Positions 56,614-64,000 of a stretch of 64,000 nucleotides of DNA are shown here, piece after piece (position 1 is the stretch's first letter; the number at the start of each line of letters is the position of its first letter). The translations under genes and the position numbers were made by a program. The notes beneath the pieces are model-generated. The model saw nothing but the letters and a program-made list of their open reading frames with translations, ran no database searches and had not been told where the DNA came from. Where the stretch lies: contig WRJZ01000054.1 of the NCBI GenBank assembly GCA_009778325.1, positions 89,373 through 153,372 on the forward strand, given 5' to 3'. Source of the DNA: Candidatus Endomicrobium neocapritermitis. GTDB taxonomy: Bacteria; Elusimicrobiota; Endomicrobiia; Endomicrobiales; Endomicrobiaceae.

Positions 56614-56773
56614 CAGAAGATAAGAAGTTGGGAAGCTGGGAGGCTGAGAAGTTGAGCAAAGGCAAAGACTGATAAAAAGACGTTAATCCTTTGACGAGCC
56701 TGTCCCGTAAGGTCTTAATACGGGAACCATAGCTCCTCTCAGCTTCTCAGCTGCCCAGCTCTCTAAACTTCTA
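56614..56773. repeat. Tandem-repeat-armed hairpin J
   Basis: Left arm of AGAAGTTGGG/AAGCTGGG units, right arm CTCTCAGCTTCTCAGCTGCC. GCAAAGGCAAAG follows the left arm; the loop also has a CCTGTCCCGTAAGG..ACGGGA hairpin. It lies directly before the RBS of the second TolC gene. Confidence 0.8.
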
Positions 56774-56793
56774 AAATGGCAAGGTGAGTAAAA

Positions 56794-58101
56794 ATGAAAA
56801 AAGTTTTGATATTTGCAATTATTTCCGTCTTATGCGCGGCATCAGTAAATGCGATGGAGCTGTCGTTATCCCGCGCCGTTGAGATGATACAAAATGAATC
56901 CCAGGATCTGAAAAAGGCCGAGTACAATGTCAGCAGGGCGCGCGCCGGGCTTGATGCCATAAAAGCCAACCGCCAGCCGACAATCGGAGCCAGCGCCACT
57001 TACATGAACATGATAAATGTGGAACGCCCCGGCCAGACCATGGGAATAAATCTGTCCGGTTTGGGCACTCTTCCCGGCGGAATACCTGCTTTTATAGAAA
57101 TACCGGATAATATCGGCATGGCCGGTTTGAACATAACGCTGCCGATATATACTTTCGGAAGAATCGGAAACGCCGCGGAAGCCGCACGCCACGCGATTGC
57201 GGCGGCAAGCTCCGGATCGGAATTTGCAGGACGTGAAATCCGCGCTGCGGCTGCGCAAATTTATTGGACCGCGAAAATGACCGACGAAATAGTAAATATA
57301 GCGCAGAAGAATCTTCAGCTTTCAATAAGAGCCGAGACGCGCTTAAAAAGCGTCAGCCGCCCCAACAGAGCCAACCTTGTGAAAATTTCCGCCGATATAG
57401 CGGCAAAGGAAATCGCACTTTCAGACGCGCAGTTTAACCGCGATTCAGCGCACCGCCTTTTGAAGATAATGGCCGCAATAGACGAAAGCGCGCAGTTAAT
57501 TTTGACTGACGAATTTCCGAATACTTTTGCGCAATTGACTGCTCCCCGGGAATTGGAAAAAAATCCGGAATGGGACATGCTTGAAGCGCAGATTCGCATG
57601 CACGAGGCTCAGGCTGCCGTACGCAAAGCGGAAAAAAATCCGGTTTTGGGAGCCAGCGCGTCATACAATTATATTATGATGCATACCTATCCTAACGTTT
57701 GGAACGGAATCGACAGCCAAAGCGCCAATATAGGCATCGCATTGCAGATACCGCTGTGGGACGGAAGAGAGGCGCGCATAAATTCCGATATAGACATGCT
57801 TGCGGCCAAAGCCGCGCAGCAAGACTTGGATAAATCAAAAATAATGAAACGCAACGAATACAGAGACGCGCTGCTTAATCATGAGCGGCTGCTGGCGAAC
57901 ATGAGCAAATTCAACACCGCGCGCGACTTAGCTGAAAGAACGGTGCAAATGTCAACTGACCGCTTTTTTGCCGGACAGACAAGCGCTGTTGAACTGTCGG
58001 ATGTTCAGACCGCTCTTATGCAGATGGAAATGGCTGTACTAAATGCAAAGTTCAATATTTTAATAGCAGAAGAATCCATAAGAAGACTGAACGGGAAATA
58101 A
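56794..58101 (+). CDS. TolC-family outer-membrane channel, second
   Basis: 435 residues, AAGGTGAG upstream, signal peptide MKKVLIFAIISVLCAASVNA. Two helical repeats with ARAGLDAIKANRQPTIGAS and AVRKAEKNPVLGASASYNYI, plus IPLWDGREARINSDIDML. It is the first gene of a three-gene pump operon with a miniature adaptor and an RND subunit. Function is the outer-membrane exit duct. Confidence 0.88.
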   Translation: MKKVLIFAIISVLCAASVNAMELSLSRAVEMIQNESQDLKKAEYNVSRARAGLDAIKANRQPTIGASATYMNMINVERPGQTMGINLSGLGTLPGGIPAFIEIPDNIGMAGLNITLPIYTFGRIGNAAEAARHAIAAASSGSEFAGREIRAAAAQIYWTAKMTDEIVNIAQKNLQLSIRAETRLKSVSRPNRANLVKISADIAAKEIALSDAQFNRDSAHRLLKIMAAIDESAQLILTDEFPNTFAQLTAPRELEKNPEWDMLEAQIRMHEAQAAVRKAEKNPVLGASASYNYIMMHTYPNVWNGIDSQSANIGIALQIPLWDGREARINSDIDMLAAKAAQQDLDKSKIMKRNEYRDALLNHERLLANMSKFNTARDLAERTVQMSTDRFFAGQTSAVELSDVQTALMQMEMAVLNAKFNILIAEESIRRLNGK

Positions 58102-58102
58102 A

Positions 58103-58672
58103 ATGAAAAGAATACTTTACATTTTGCTGTTTGCCGTGATTATCGCAGGTCTTGCCGCAAATCGTGTGGCGCATATATCGGAAGAAAATGCGAGAGAGGT
58201 TTTTAACATCGCGCGATTCGTAAAAATTTACGGAGCGCCTGTAGAAACCATGACCGCGCGTACTGAAAGAGATTTTCTCCGGGCTCCCGTCGCAGTCAGG
58301 CGCGAAAGGATATTTGTATCAGGCAGCCGCATTAATGAATTCAGGGCAGGACAAAGACTTTCCAACGGCAGCCGCATACTTTCAGTGCCGAGAAGAGTTG
58401 ATCTTGATACCGGATTATTCACCATAACCACAAATAGCCCGCCCGGAAACTTTTTTGTAGAGATTGAACATACCGGCATGTTCGTTCCGCTGTATGCAAT
58501 TTCAGATTCTTCAGTCATGGTAGCGGAAAACGGAATCGCGGCCGCAAAGCGGGTTAGAGTTGTCGCGGAGGATATAGACCGCGCGGTGATAAGAGGCCTT
58601 GCGGAAGGCGACGTAATTATACTGACCAATGTCGAACCCGCAGCTAAAATAAGACCCGTAATTCAGAGGTAA
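58103..58672 (+). CDS. Miniature periplasmic adaptor (MFP-like)
   Basis: 189 residues; starts one base after the TolC stop. An N-terminal TM or signal (ILYILLFAVIIAGLAAN), then only beta-rich sequence. The end (VMVAENGIAAAKRVRVVAED, VIRGLAEGDVIILTNVEPA) matches the membrane-proximal end of RND adaptors, and the middle (LDTGLFTITTNSPPGNFFVE) the beta-barrel. The lipoyl and alpha-hairpin domains, which contact TolC, are missing; normal adaptors are 350-400 residues. Position between TolC and RND supports the role. How such a short adaptor would seal the channel is unknown. Confidence 0.75.
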   Translation: MKRILYILLFAVIIAGLAANRVAHISEENAREVFNIARFVKIYGAPVETMTARTERDFLRAPVAVRRERIFVSGSRINEFRAGQRLSNGSRILSVPRRVDLDTGLFTITTNSPPGNFFVEIEHTGMFVPLYAISDSSVMVAENGIAAAKRVRVVAEDIDRAVIRGLAEGDVIILTNVEPAAKIRPVIQR

Positions 58673-58675
58673 GCC

Positions 58676-61600
58676 ATGTTAAATTTCTTTATAAAACGCC
58701 CAGTCACCACCGTAATGTTCGTCCTGTTGTGGGTTGCGCTTGGGATTGCAGCTTTTCCAAGAATGAATATAGAGCTTGCTCCGCCGATCGACTTTCCTAT
58801 GGTCACCGTTACGTTCGTCTATCCCGGCGCTTCGCCGCTTGATATGGAATCATTAATCGTCAGGCGCGCCGAGGACGCGATCTCCGAAATCGCGGAGCTG
58901 AAGAGGACTACGTCCCGGTCTTTTGAAAACGGGGCGTTTATAATGGTTGAGTTCAATTTCGGAGTAAACGTCAATGACAAGGCCTCGGAAATCAAAGGAA
59001 AGCTGGACGGTCTTGCCGGAGAATTTCCCGATGATATGAGAAGCCCTGTAGTAGCGAGACTGAATCCGTTGCAGGAGCCGGTGATGGATATCGCATTGTC
59101 GGGCGCTGACGCGCGCGAGCTGGATTTGTTCATAAAAGATATATTAAGCCAGCAGATAACGGCCATTCCCGGAGTTGCTTCCTTGTCCGTGTTTGGCGGG
59201 CGCGAACGCGCGGTGCGTATAGAACTGCTGCCGGAGCTGATGGCAACACGCGGCGCGACCATTATGGACGTTGTCAGGGCTTTGTCAAACAGTAATCTTA
59301 ATATTCCCGGCGGAAGAATAGAAAACATCAGAAACTCGAACATCGTCCGCTTTGTCGGAGAGTTTTCAAGCATTGACGACATATCAAACCTGAGAATGTC
59401 AACCCCGGAAGGCGGAAATTTCGCGTTATCCCAGATAGCTGCTATAACCGACGCTATACGCGATATTGAAAACGGAGCCAGATATAACGGAGAGGATGTC
59501 GTAATAGTTTCCGTCGTACGGGCATCCGACGGAAACGCTATAAGAATTTCAAACGCTGTACGCAGGAATTTTGAAAGGTTTGAAATGCTGATGGACGGTT
59601 ATTTTGAGAACAGCGGATCGCGGCCGGCCATGAGCATAATTTCCGACACATCTGCCACTATATCAAGAGAGACGAACAAAACTCTGCAAAGCATATTGCT
59701 CGGCATACTGCTGACCGTTATTATTTTGCTTATATTTACAAAAAACTGGCGCACTACGATTATCGCGGCTGTCGTGATTCCGGTATCGCTTATTTCGGGC
59801 TTTTTCTTTATGGACATGGCGGGATTTTCAATAAATGTAATGACGCTTTTGGCTATGGCAACATCCCTTGGAACATTAATTACAAGCGCTATTATCCTTA
59901 TTGAGTCGGCATTGGCAGAATTGAATTCCGGAGTATCGCCGGAAGACGCGGCTGTAAACGGCACAAAGAAAGCAGCTATGCCGGTTATGGCGGCGGCAGG
60001 AACGAATTTAGTCGTGTTTTTGCCTTTGGCGTTTATGGGCGGGCTTGCCGGCCAATTCATGAAATTTTTCGGCATGACGGTTGTGTATCTTACGCTGCTG
60101 TCACTGATATTTTCCTTTACATTAACGCCGATGATGATAGCTAAGATTTTGCGAAAAAAGCCGGATGATCCTAAAAAACAAAAAACCAATGATAATCCGC
60201 TCGGATGGTTTGCAGGATTTTTTAATTTTCAAATCAGATTTCCGTTTATAGTGATTATTGCATCTTTTGCAATTTTGATTTCATCGGGGTTTCTTATGAG
60301 GTGGATCGGAAATGAGTTTCAGTCAAGAACGGATATGAATGAAATAAACATAACTGCGCGCGCTCCCGTCGGAACAACATACGCAAAATCCGAACAAATC
60401 GCAAGCGAGATTGAAAAACGCGTATCCGAATTTAAAGAAGTTGAGTTTACCTCTACTAAAATAGGCGACCGCGGGATACAGAATATTAATATAAAACTCG
60501 GACTTACGCCGCGCGAAGAACGTAATGTGTCCGATAAAAGGCTTGCGCAGCAAATACTTCCGAAAATTGCCGATATACCGGGCGTTGAAATTCAAATTTT
60601 TACAGGACAGAGTGTTTCAAACGATATGGTGCTCAACGTTACCGGCTTTGATGACGCGCTGCGCGACGCGTATGCTAAAGACATAGTAAACCTATTGAAT
60701 GAAATTCCCGAGATTCAGAGCGCGGCGCTTGCGGCTCAGAAGCCCGGCACTGAACTAAAATTCTTGCCGGATGCCGCAAGCATGCAGTATTGGGGAGTAT
60801 CAAACCGCGAGGCTGCAACGGCGCTGCGCACGGCTCTGTTCGGAAACGATTCGTTTAGATATAGAGAGGACGGCAATGAATTTCCTATAATAGTTGAATT
60901 CGACAATGAATATAAAACGCGCGCGATGTTTGAAATAATTTTTGTAGCTACTCCGAAGGGATTGGTTTCATTGTCCAAGCTTGGAAGAATTGAGACTGTG
61001 CGCGCGACATCGGATATTTTCCGCATAGACAAGGCGCGTGTTACTGAAATAGGAATAAATATAGGCAAATCCACAATCGGTCCCGTGCAGAGAAAGATAG
61101 AGACGGAGCTTGCAAAAATAGATTTTGCTCCCGGTTATGAAGCCTCATTTGGAGGCATATCGGAAATCCAGGACGAGGCCACAGGCGAAATAGTATCCGC
61201 GTTTGTGCTTGCGGTAATACTTACTTATATGCTGCTTGCTGCAATGATGAATTCCCTGGCTCATCCGCTGACGGTTGCGACATCGATATTATTTTCATTT
61301 GCCGGCGTGTTTCTGGCGTTATTTTTAACGGGAGCCACAATCAATATGGCCGCGATGCTTGCGGTTGTCATGCTGGTCGGGCTGGCGGTAACCAATAACA
61401 TTTTGGTGCTTGAGCCTACAATAGTAAGAATATCAAAAGGTGAAGAAGCCGCGAAAGCATTGTGGACGGAATATGTTGATAAAAGAAGAATGCTGCTCAT
61501 GACCACAATCGCTATTGTGGCAGGTTTGGCGCCGCAGTTATGGTCTCCCGAGGGAACAAGGATGTCTATGGGCGCCGTGATTATAGGCGGAATGCTGGCA

Positions 61601-61678
61601 TCGCTTTTTTGGACATTCGCGGTAACGCCCGCCATATTTATAATGATAGAGCGGTTTCGCCGGAAAAAAACCGCATAG
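58676..61678 (+). CDS. RND transporter subunit without proton-relay Asp
   Basis: 1000 residues, GAGG upstream. TM1 near 10-28 (TVMFVLLWVALGIAAF); ELAPPIDFPMVTVTFVYPG, the usual HAE1 start; TM4 reads LGTLITSAIILIE (about 398-410), where AcrB has the Asp407-Asp408 pair GLLVDDAIVVVE; here these are Thr-Ser. TM10 reads VGLAVTNNILVLE (about 901), where AcrB has Lys940; here Thr. Thus the usual proton-relay triad is lost although the fold is complete. Energy coupling may differ, or the protein may not be a drug pump. A terminator follows. Confidence 0.88.
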   Translation: MLNFFIKRPVTTVMFVLLWVALGIAAFPRMNIELAPPIDFPMVTVTFVYPGASPLDMESLIVRRAEDAISEIAELKRTTSRSFENGAFIMVEFNFGVNVNDKASEIKGKLDGLAGEFPDDMRSPVVARLNPLQEPVMDIALSGADARELDLFIKDILSQQITAIPGVASLSVFGGRERAVRIELLPELMATRGATIMDVVRALSNSNLNIPGGRIENIRNSNIVRFVGEFSSIDDISNLRMSTPEGGNFALSQIAAITDAIRDIENGARYNGEDVVIVSVVRASDGNAIRISNAVRRNFERFEMLMDGYFENSGSRPAMSIISDTSATISRETNKTLQSILLGILLTVIILLIFTKNWRTTIIAAVVIPVSLISGFFFMDMAGFSINVMTLLAMATSLGTLITSAIILIESALAELNSGVSPEDAAVNGTKKAAMPVMAAAGTNLVVFLPLAFMGGLAGQFMKFFGMTVVYLTLLSLIFSFTLTPMMIAKILRKKPDDPKKQKTNDNPLGWFAGFFNFQIRFPFIVIIASFAILISSGFLMRWIGNEFQSRTDMNEINITARAPVGTTYAKSEQIASEIEKRVSEFKEVEFTSTKIGDRGIQNINIKLGLTPREERNVSDKRLAQQILPKIADIPGVEIQIFTGQSVSNDMVLNVTGFDDALRDAYAKDIVNLLNEIPEIQSAALAAQKPGTELKFLPDAASMQYWGVSNREAATALRTALFGNDSFRYREDGNEFPIIVEFDNEYKTRAMFEIIFVATPKGLVSLSKLGRIETVRATSDIFRIDKARVTEIGINIGKSTIGPVQRKIETELAKIDFAPGYEASFGGISEIQDEATGEIVSAFVLAVILTYMLLAAMMNSLAHPLTVATSILFSFAGVFLALFLTGATINMAAMLAVVMLVGLAVTNNILVLEPTIVRISKGEEAAKALWTEYVDKRRMLLMTTIAIVAGLAPQLWSPEGTRMSMGAVIIGGMLASLFWTFAVTPAIFIMIERFRRKKTA

Positions 61679-61705
61679 CAGCCAATATTTAACTTTACAT
61701 AATTG

Positions 61706-61736
61706 AAAAATCCCCGAAGATTCCGGGGATTTTTTA
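61706..61736. terminator. Terminator of the second RND operon
   Basis: AAAAATCCCCG pairs with CGGGGATTTTT around AAGATTC; same stem as at 21541 and 44626. Confidence 0.85.
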
Positions 61737-61776
61737 TTTTAGATTAACTTTTATTAATTTTTATGCCGATTCGTAA

Positions 61777-61886
61777 TTGCCGCTAAGCTAAAGCATTCAA
61801 TATAATTATGGGTCTCGGCGGCGAAGAAGCCGGCTTGGAATAAAATATACAAATCCGGCCGCCGTTAAAAAAATTTGTGAATTTGC
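61777..61886 (+). promoter_or_regulatory. Promoter-leader module 1 upstream of the pilin-like gene
   Basis: TTGCCG (61777-61782), 18-nt spacer, TATAAT (61801-61806), then a structured block from about 61808: hairpin GGC-GAAGAA-GCC, GGCTTGGAATA, and CGGCGGC pairing with GCCGCCG at the end. It is a partial copy of module 2. Confidence 0.5.
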
Positions 61887-61911
61887 AGTTAAAAAATTGT
61901 TAAAAAAACTA

Positions 61912-62012
61912 TTGCATTAAAAAGGCATTCGATATATAGTATAGGTCAAAGGGACGCAAGAGTCGGCTTGGAATACTATACAAACCCGGCTACCGTTAAA
62001 AAAGTTGTTAAT
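61912..62012 (+). promoter_or_regulatory. Promoter-leader module 2 upstream of the pilin-like gene
   Basis: TTGCAT (61912-61917), 17-nt spacer, TATAGT (61935-61940), then GAC-GCAAGA-GTC, a paired change from module 1, followed by the shared GGCTTGGAATA and ACCCGGCTACCG. Ends 45 nt before the start codon. It resembles a riboswitch leader; some bases (GACGCAA) recall c-di-GMP-I aptamers, but the rest does not fit. Confidence 0.5.
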
Positions 62013-62055
62013 TCGTAATTGTTTTTTTAAATCGAACGAATAAGAGGTAATTAAT

Positions 62056-63990
62056 ATGAAAGCACAAAAAGGTATGACATTAATTGAAGTTATGATTGCA
62101 ATGTTGGTGCTGACTATTGCAATGATAGGCGGCATATCTTTTTTTACAAGCGCTTACAGAATAAGATACAGCTATTTGGAACACGCTAACAGGCTTGACC
62201 ATGCTTTGAGATATGTCGAAAGGCTTAAAGTGCAAAGAAGAGATTATCCTACGGCGGGTTATTTTCAGAATATCGGCACCGACAGCGTGGGATTTACCGT
62301 TTATTTCGTTAACAGCTCGTCTGGCGATGTCGGGCCGGAGCCGTATTTTTATGAAAATTATGCGGCAGGAGAAGCGGGAATGGTTAGGATTAACATAAAG
62401 GATAAAATTCGGTTCCGGGATGGCAACTCCGCCGGCCCGGTGGCTAACGAATATCTACAGTTTTATTCCGCAAAAAGTGTGATGAATATTGCAGGGATTG
62501 GCCAATTGATTGGACATAGCAGTAGTACCTCGCCTTCTGCTCGTAACTCTTATGAAAGGTGGGGTTATGTGCCTACAGAATCAAATTGGGAAGGTACTGC
62601 ATATACTGGTATTAACAGCCCCATAGGTTATAACCTCGCCACCACAGCAAGCACGAGCACTTGGGTGCTTGACACTGCTGTACATAATTCAACCGGCGGA
62701 TTAATATATCTAAGATCCGGCACAACCAGCAATGGTACACTGAGCTATAACTTTGACGGAATTCAGAACAGATTACATAAAATGAGCAATGACGCTACCT
62801 GGCGCAGTACCAGCACCCATGTGCTGATTGATGGAAAATGGTACGGACGTGTGCTAAAAGATACTGTAAATGATATAGATACATATTTATATTATAAATA
62901 TAATTCCTCTGACAATGAGAATCGTAAATTTGTTTATAAGGGAGATTATGACGCATTTTTGCAGCTTACTTTCGATCAGCTGAAGAAAAGAGCTAAGCTG
63001 TATCCGACTACTCCCAATACAGCGCCTCCACTTAATTATGACAAATGGATTAATGCAATTCCCGGCGATTGGCCTAAGCATGCAAATAAAGCTATTTACC
63101 CGTTTTATACTGCGCTCCGCCAGAACAGGGATGACATCATAGCGGGATTTGGGTATGGGGCAGTAAAATATATACCATACACTACTCCGAAGATTGAGAT
63201 ACAGACCGGCCCTCCGCCTGAAGGCGGCAGTTCAAGCGGTATGTCGATGGAGTATGTACCGCATTCATTGAGATTCTATAGAACAGGAAACTCAGCCGGA
63301 TGGAGGCCTTTCCAGGAATCCCTCGACACTTACAAAGCGCCCAATGCCGCTTTTTTCGATTTTATTGACGCTCAAGAAGTTGAAAGCATGAGAATACTTG
63401 CGTCGCCGGGAGGAACTTTCCCTGAGCCTAAAGCCAATTCTGTTTCTATTCCTAATGTTGCTGCTAATGAGATACAAGTACGATATAGTGAGTATGTTGG
63501 AGGTCAATACCCTCCCAGGCCTTCCGGGACGAGATATTATGGCGATGATATATGCGTTATTGCCCAAGTTTCTCGTAGTATAGGTCTTGGAAAAGACAGA
63601 GTAGAAAAATTTTGGTGGTGGAGACCGGCCATATGGCCTCCGACGCCTCCTGTTTCTACTGCCGGACCCAATGCGTGGGAAACAAGAAAGGATAACGTTA
63701 ATGTATTTGGGATTCAACTTGATTTTAACGAGGACTTCACAGGCGGAAATATAAGAAGGGTGACAAAGTACCGGCGCAGCGCGTATATATCGATGTATTC
63801 CGTGCCTACGGAAGCGGAAGCGCAAGCAATGGTGGCTGTGTTGAAAGAAACCTACTACGACGACTTAAACGGCGCCGTAAATTATATGAAAACTAAAGCA
63901 AATGAGAAAAACTATAAAATTATTTATATTCCGTTTATGCAGCTATACGCGCATGACGACTACTCAACTCTTTGCGAGAGGAGAGATTAA
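62056..63990 (+). CDS. Large type IV prepilin-like protein
   Basis: 644 residues, AAGAGG upstream. The N-terminus QKG-MTLIEVMIAMLVLTIAM has the prepilin peptidase site (Gly before Met) and Glu5, then the pilin helix; a hydrophobic run to about residue 35. After that comes a 600-residue globular part without family I recognise (NYAAGEAGMVRINIKDKIRF, HSTGGLIYLRSGTTSNGTLS, EKFWWWRPAIWPPTPPVST), far longer than a normal pilin (about 150). It may be a minor pseudopilin with an adhesin-like domain. The next gene begins one base after the stop with a GAGGAGAG RBS, so more pilin-like genes may follow. Confidence 0.85.
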   Translation: MKAQKGMTLIEVMIAMLVLTIAMIGGISFFTSAYRIRYSYLEHANRLDHALRYVERLKVQRRDYPTAGYFQNIGTDSVGFTVYFVNSSSGDVGPEPYFYENYAAGEAGMVRINIKDKIRFRDGNSAGPVANEYLQFYSAKSVMNIAGIGQLIGHSSSTSPSARNSYERWGYVPTESNWEGTAYTGINSPIGYNLATTASTSTWVLDTAVHNSTGGLIYLRSGTTSNGTLSYNFDGIQNRLHKMSNDATWRSTSTHVLIDGKWYGRVLKDTVNDIDTYLYYKYNSSDNENRKFVYKGDYDAFLQLTFDQLKKRAKLYPTTPNTAPPLNYDKWINAIPGDWPKHANKAIYPFYTALRQNRDDIIAGFGYGAVKYIPYTTPKIEIQTGPPPEGGSSSGMSMEYVPHSLRFYRTGNSAGWRPFQESLDTYKAPNAAFFDFIDAQEVESMRILASPGGTFPEPKANSVSIPNVAANEIQVRYSEYVGGQYPPRPSGTRYYGDDICVIAQVSRSIGLGKDRVEKFWWWRPAIWPPTPPVSTAGPNAWETRKDNVNVFGIQLDFNEDFTGGNIRRVTKYRRSAYISMYSVPTEAEAQAMVAVLKETYYDDLNGAVNYMKTKANEKNYKIIYIPFMQLYAHDDYSTLCERRD

Positions 63991-63991
63991 A

Positions 63992-64000
63992 ATGCTGAAA
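63992..64000 (+). CDS. Start of next gene (3 codons in window)
   Basis: ATG at 63992 has GAGGAGAG 7-14 nt upstream, within the end of the pilin-like gene. Only Met-Leu-Lys is in the window, so no product can be named; operon context suggests another pilin-like protein. Confidence 0.3.

Noticed and set aside
61912..62012. c-di-GMP-I (GEMM) riboswitch
   Set aside because: Shares only GACGCAA and a terminal GCTACCG-like block; the GAAA-capped stem and receptor of the consensus are missing.

Overview
The window looks like chromosomal DNA of a moderately AT-rich, Gram-negative-type anaerobe. Outer-membrane TolC proteins, RND pumps, a prepilin-like protein, a type III glutamine synthetase, NADP-type glutamate dehydrogenase and meso-diaminopimelate dehydrogenase fit a member of the Elusimicrobiota (Endomicrobium-like). 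That assignment is an inference from gene content; the window has no rRNA or tRNA gene to test it. I see no CRISPR array.

Left part (1-18.7 kb), accessory DNA: the 3' end of a gene with a HEPN-like RNxxxH motif; a helicase/nuclease gene followed by an HNH endonuclease with a McrB-like N-terminal domain; a small basic protein and a cold-shock protein; a two-gene operon of a DUF1016 (YhcG-type) nuclease and a TOTE-type primase-helicase; transposase debris; a UPF0489 (arginase-like) protein; a WG-repeat surface protein; a second DUF1016 nuclease; two PhzF-like isomerases; a MmcQ/YjbR protein and a VOC protein. Two direct ~210-bp repeats with conserved extended -10 boxes bracket about 6 kb of this region.

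Middle part (18.7-37.7 kb), nitrogen, glutamine and purine metabolism: a Gly-rich DUF4474 protein, then gdhA, purC, ddh, glnN (minus strand), and glmS, a stand-alone GMP-synthase ATP-PPase, a DUF1846 protein, hisH-like and hisF-like genes, a tandem purS, purL and purQ (plus strand). Nearly all these enzymes make or consume glutamine, glutamate or ammonia. The HisF homologue has lost the catalytic Asp130.

Right part (37.7-64 kb): a 1588-residue exonuclease-RecQ-UvrD fusion and a DUF488 two-gene unit whose second gene carries an in-frame amber stop; an ArsR-TolC-RND-DUF2892 operon without an adaptor; a ferritin-like protein; an LplT-PlsC-acyl-ACP synthetase fusion; two lipid or ester hydrolases; a second TolC-miniature adaptor-RND operon; and a large prepilin-like protein behind a duplicated promoter-leader module.

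Three repeat classes stand out: (i) three copies of a ~269-bp MITE flanked by TA dinucleotides, with a clover-like fold kept while the sequence diverges; (ii) ten intergenic elements, mostly hairpins, whose arms are built of short tandem repeats, each element with its own repeat unit, mostly placed just upstream of a ribosome binding site; (iii) three similar ~27-bp palindromes, two of them at the same codon position of the two DUF1016 genes.
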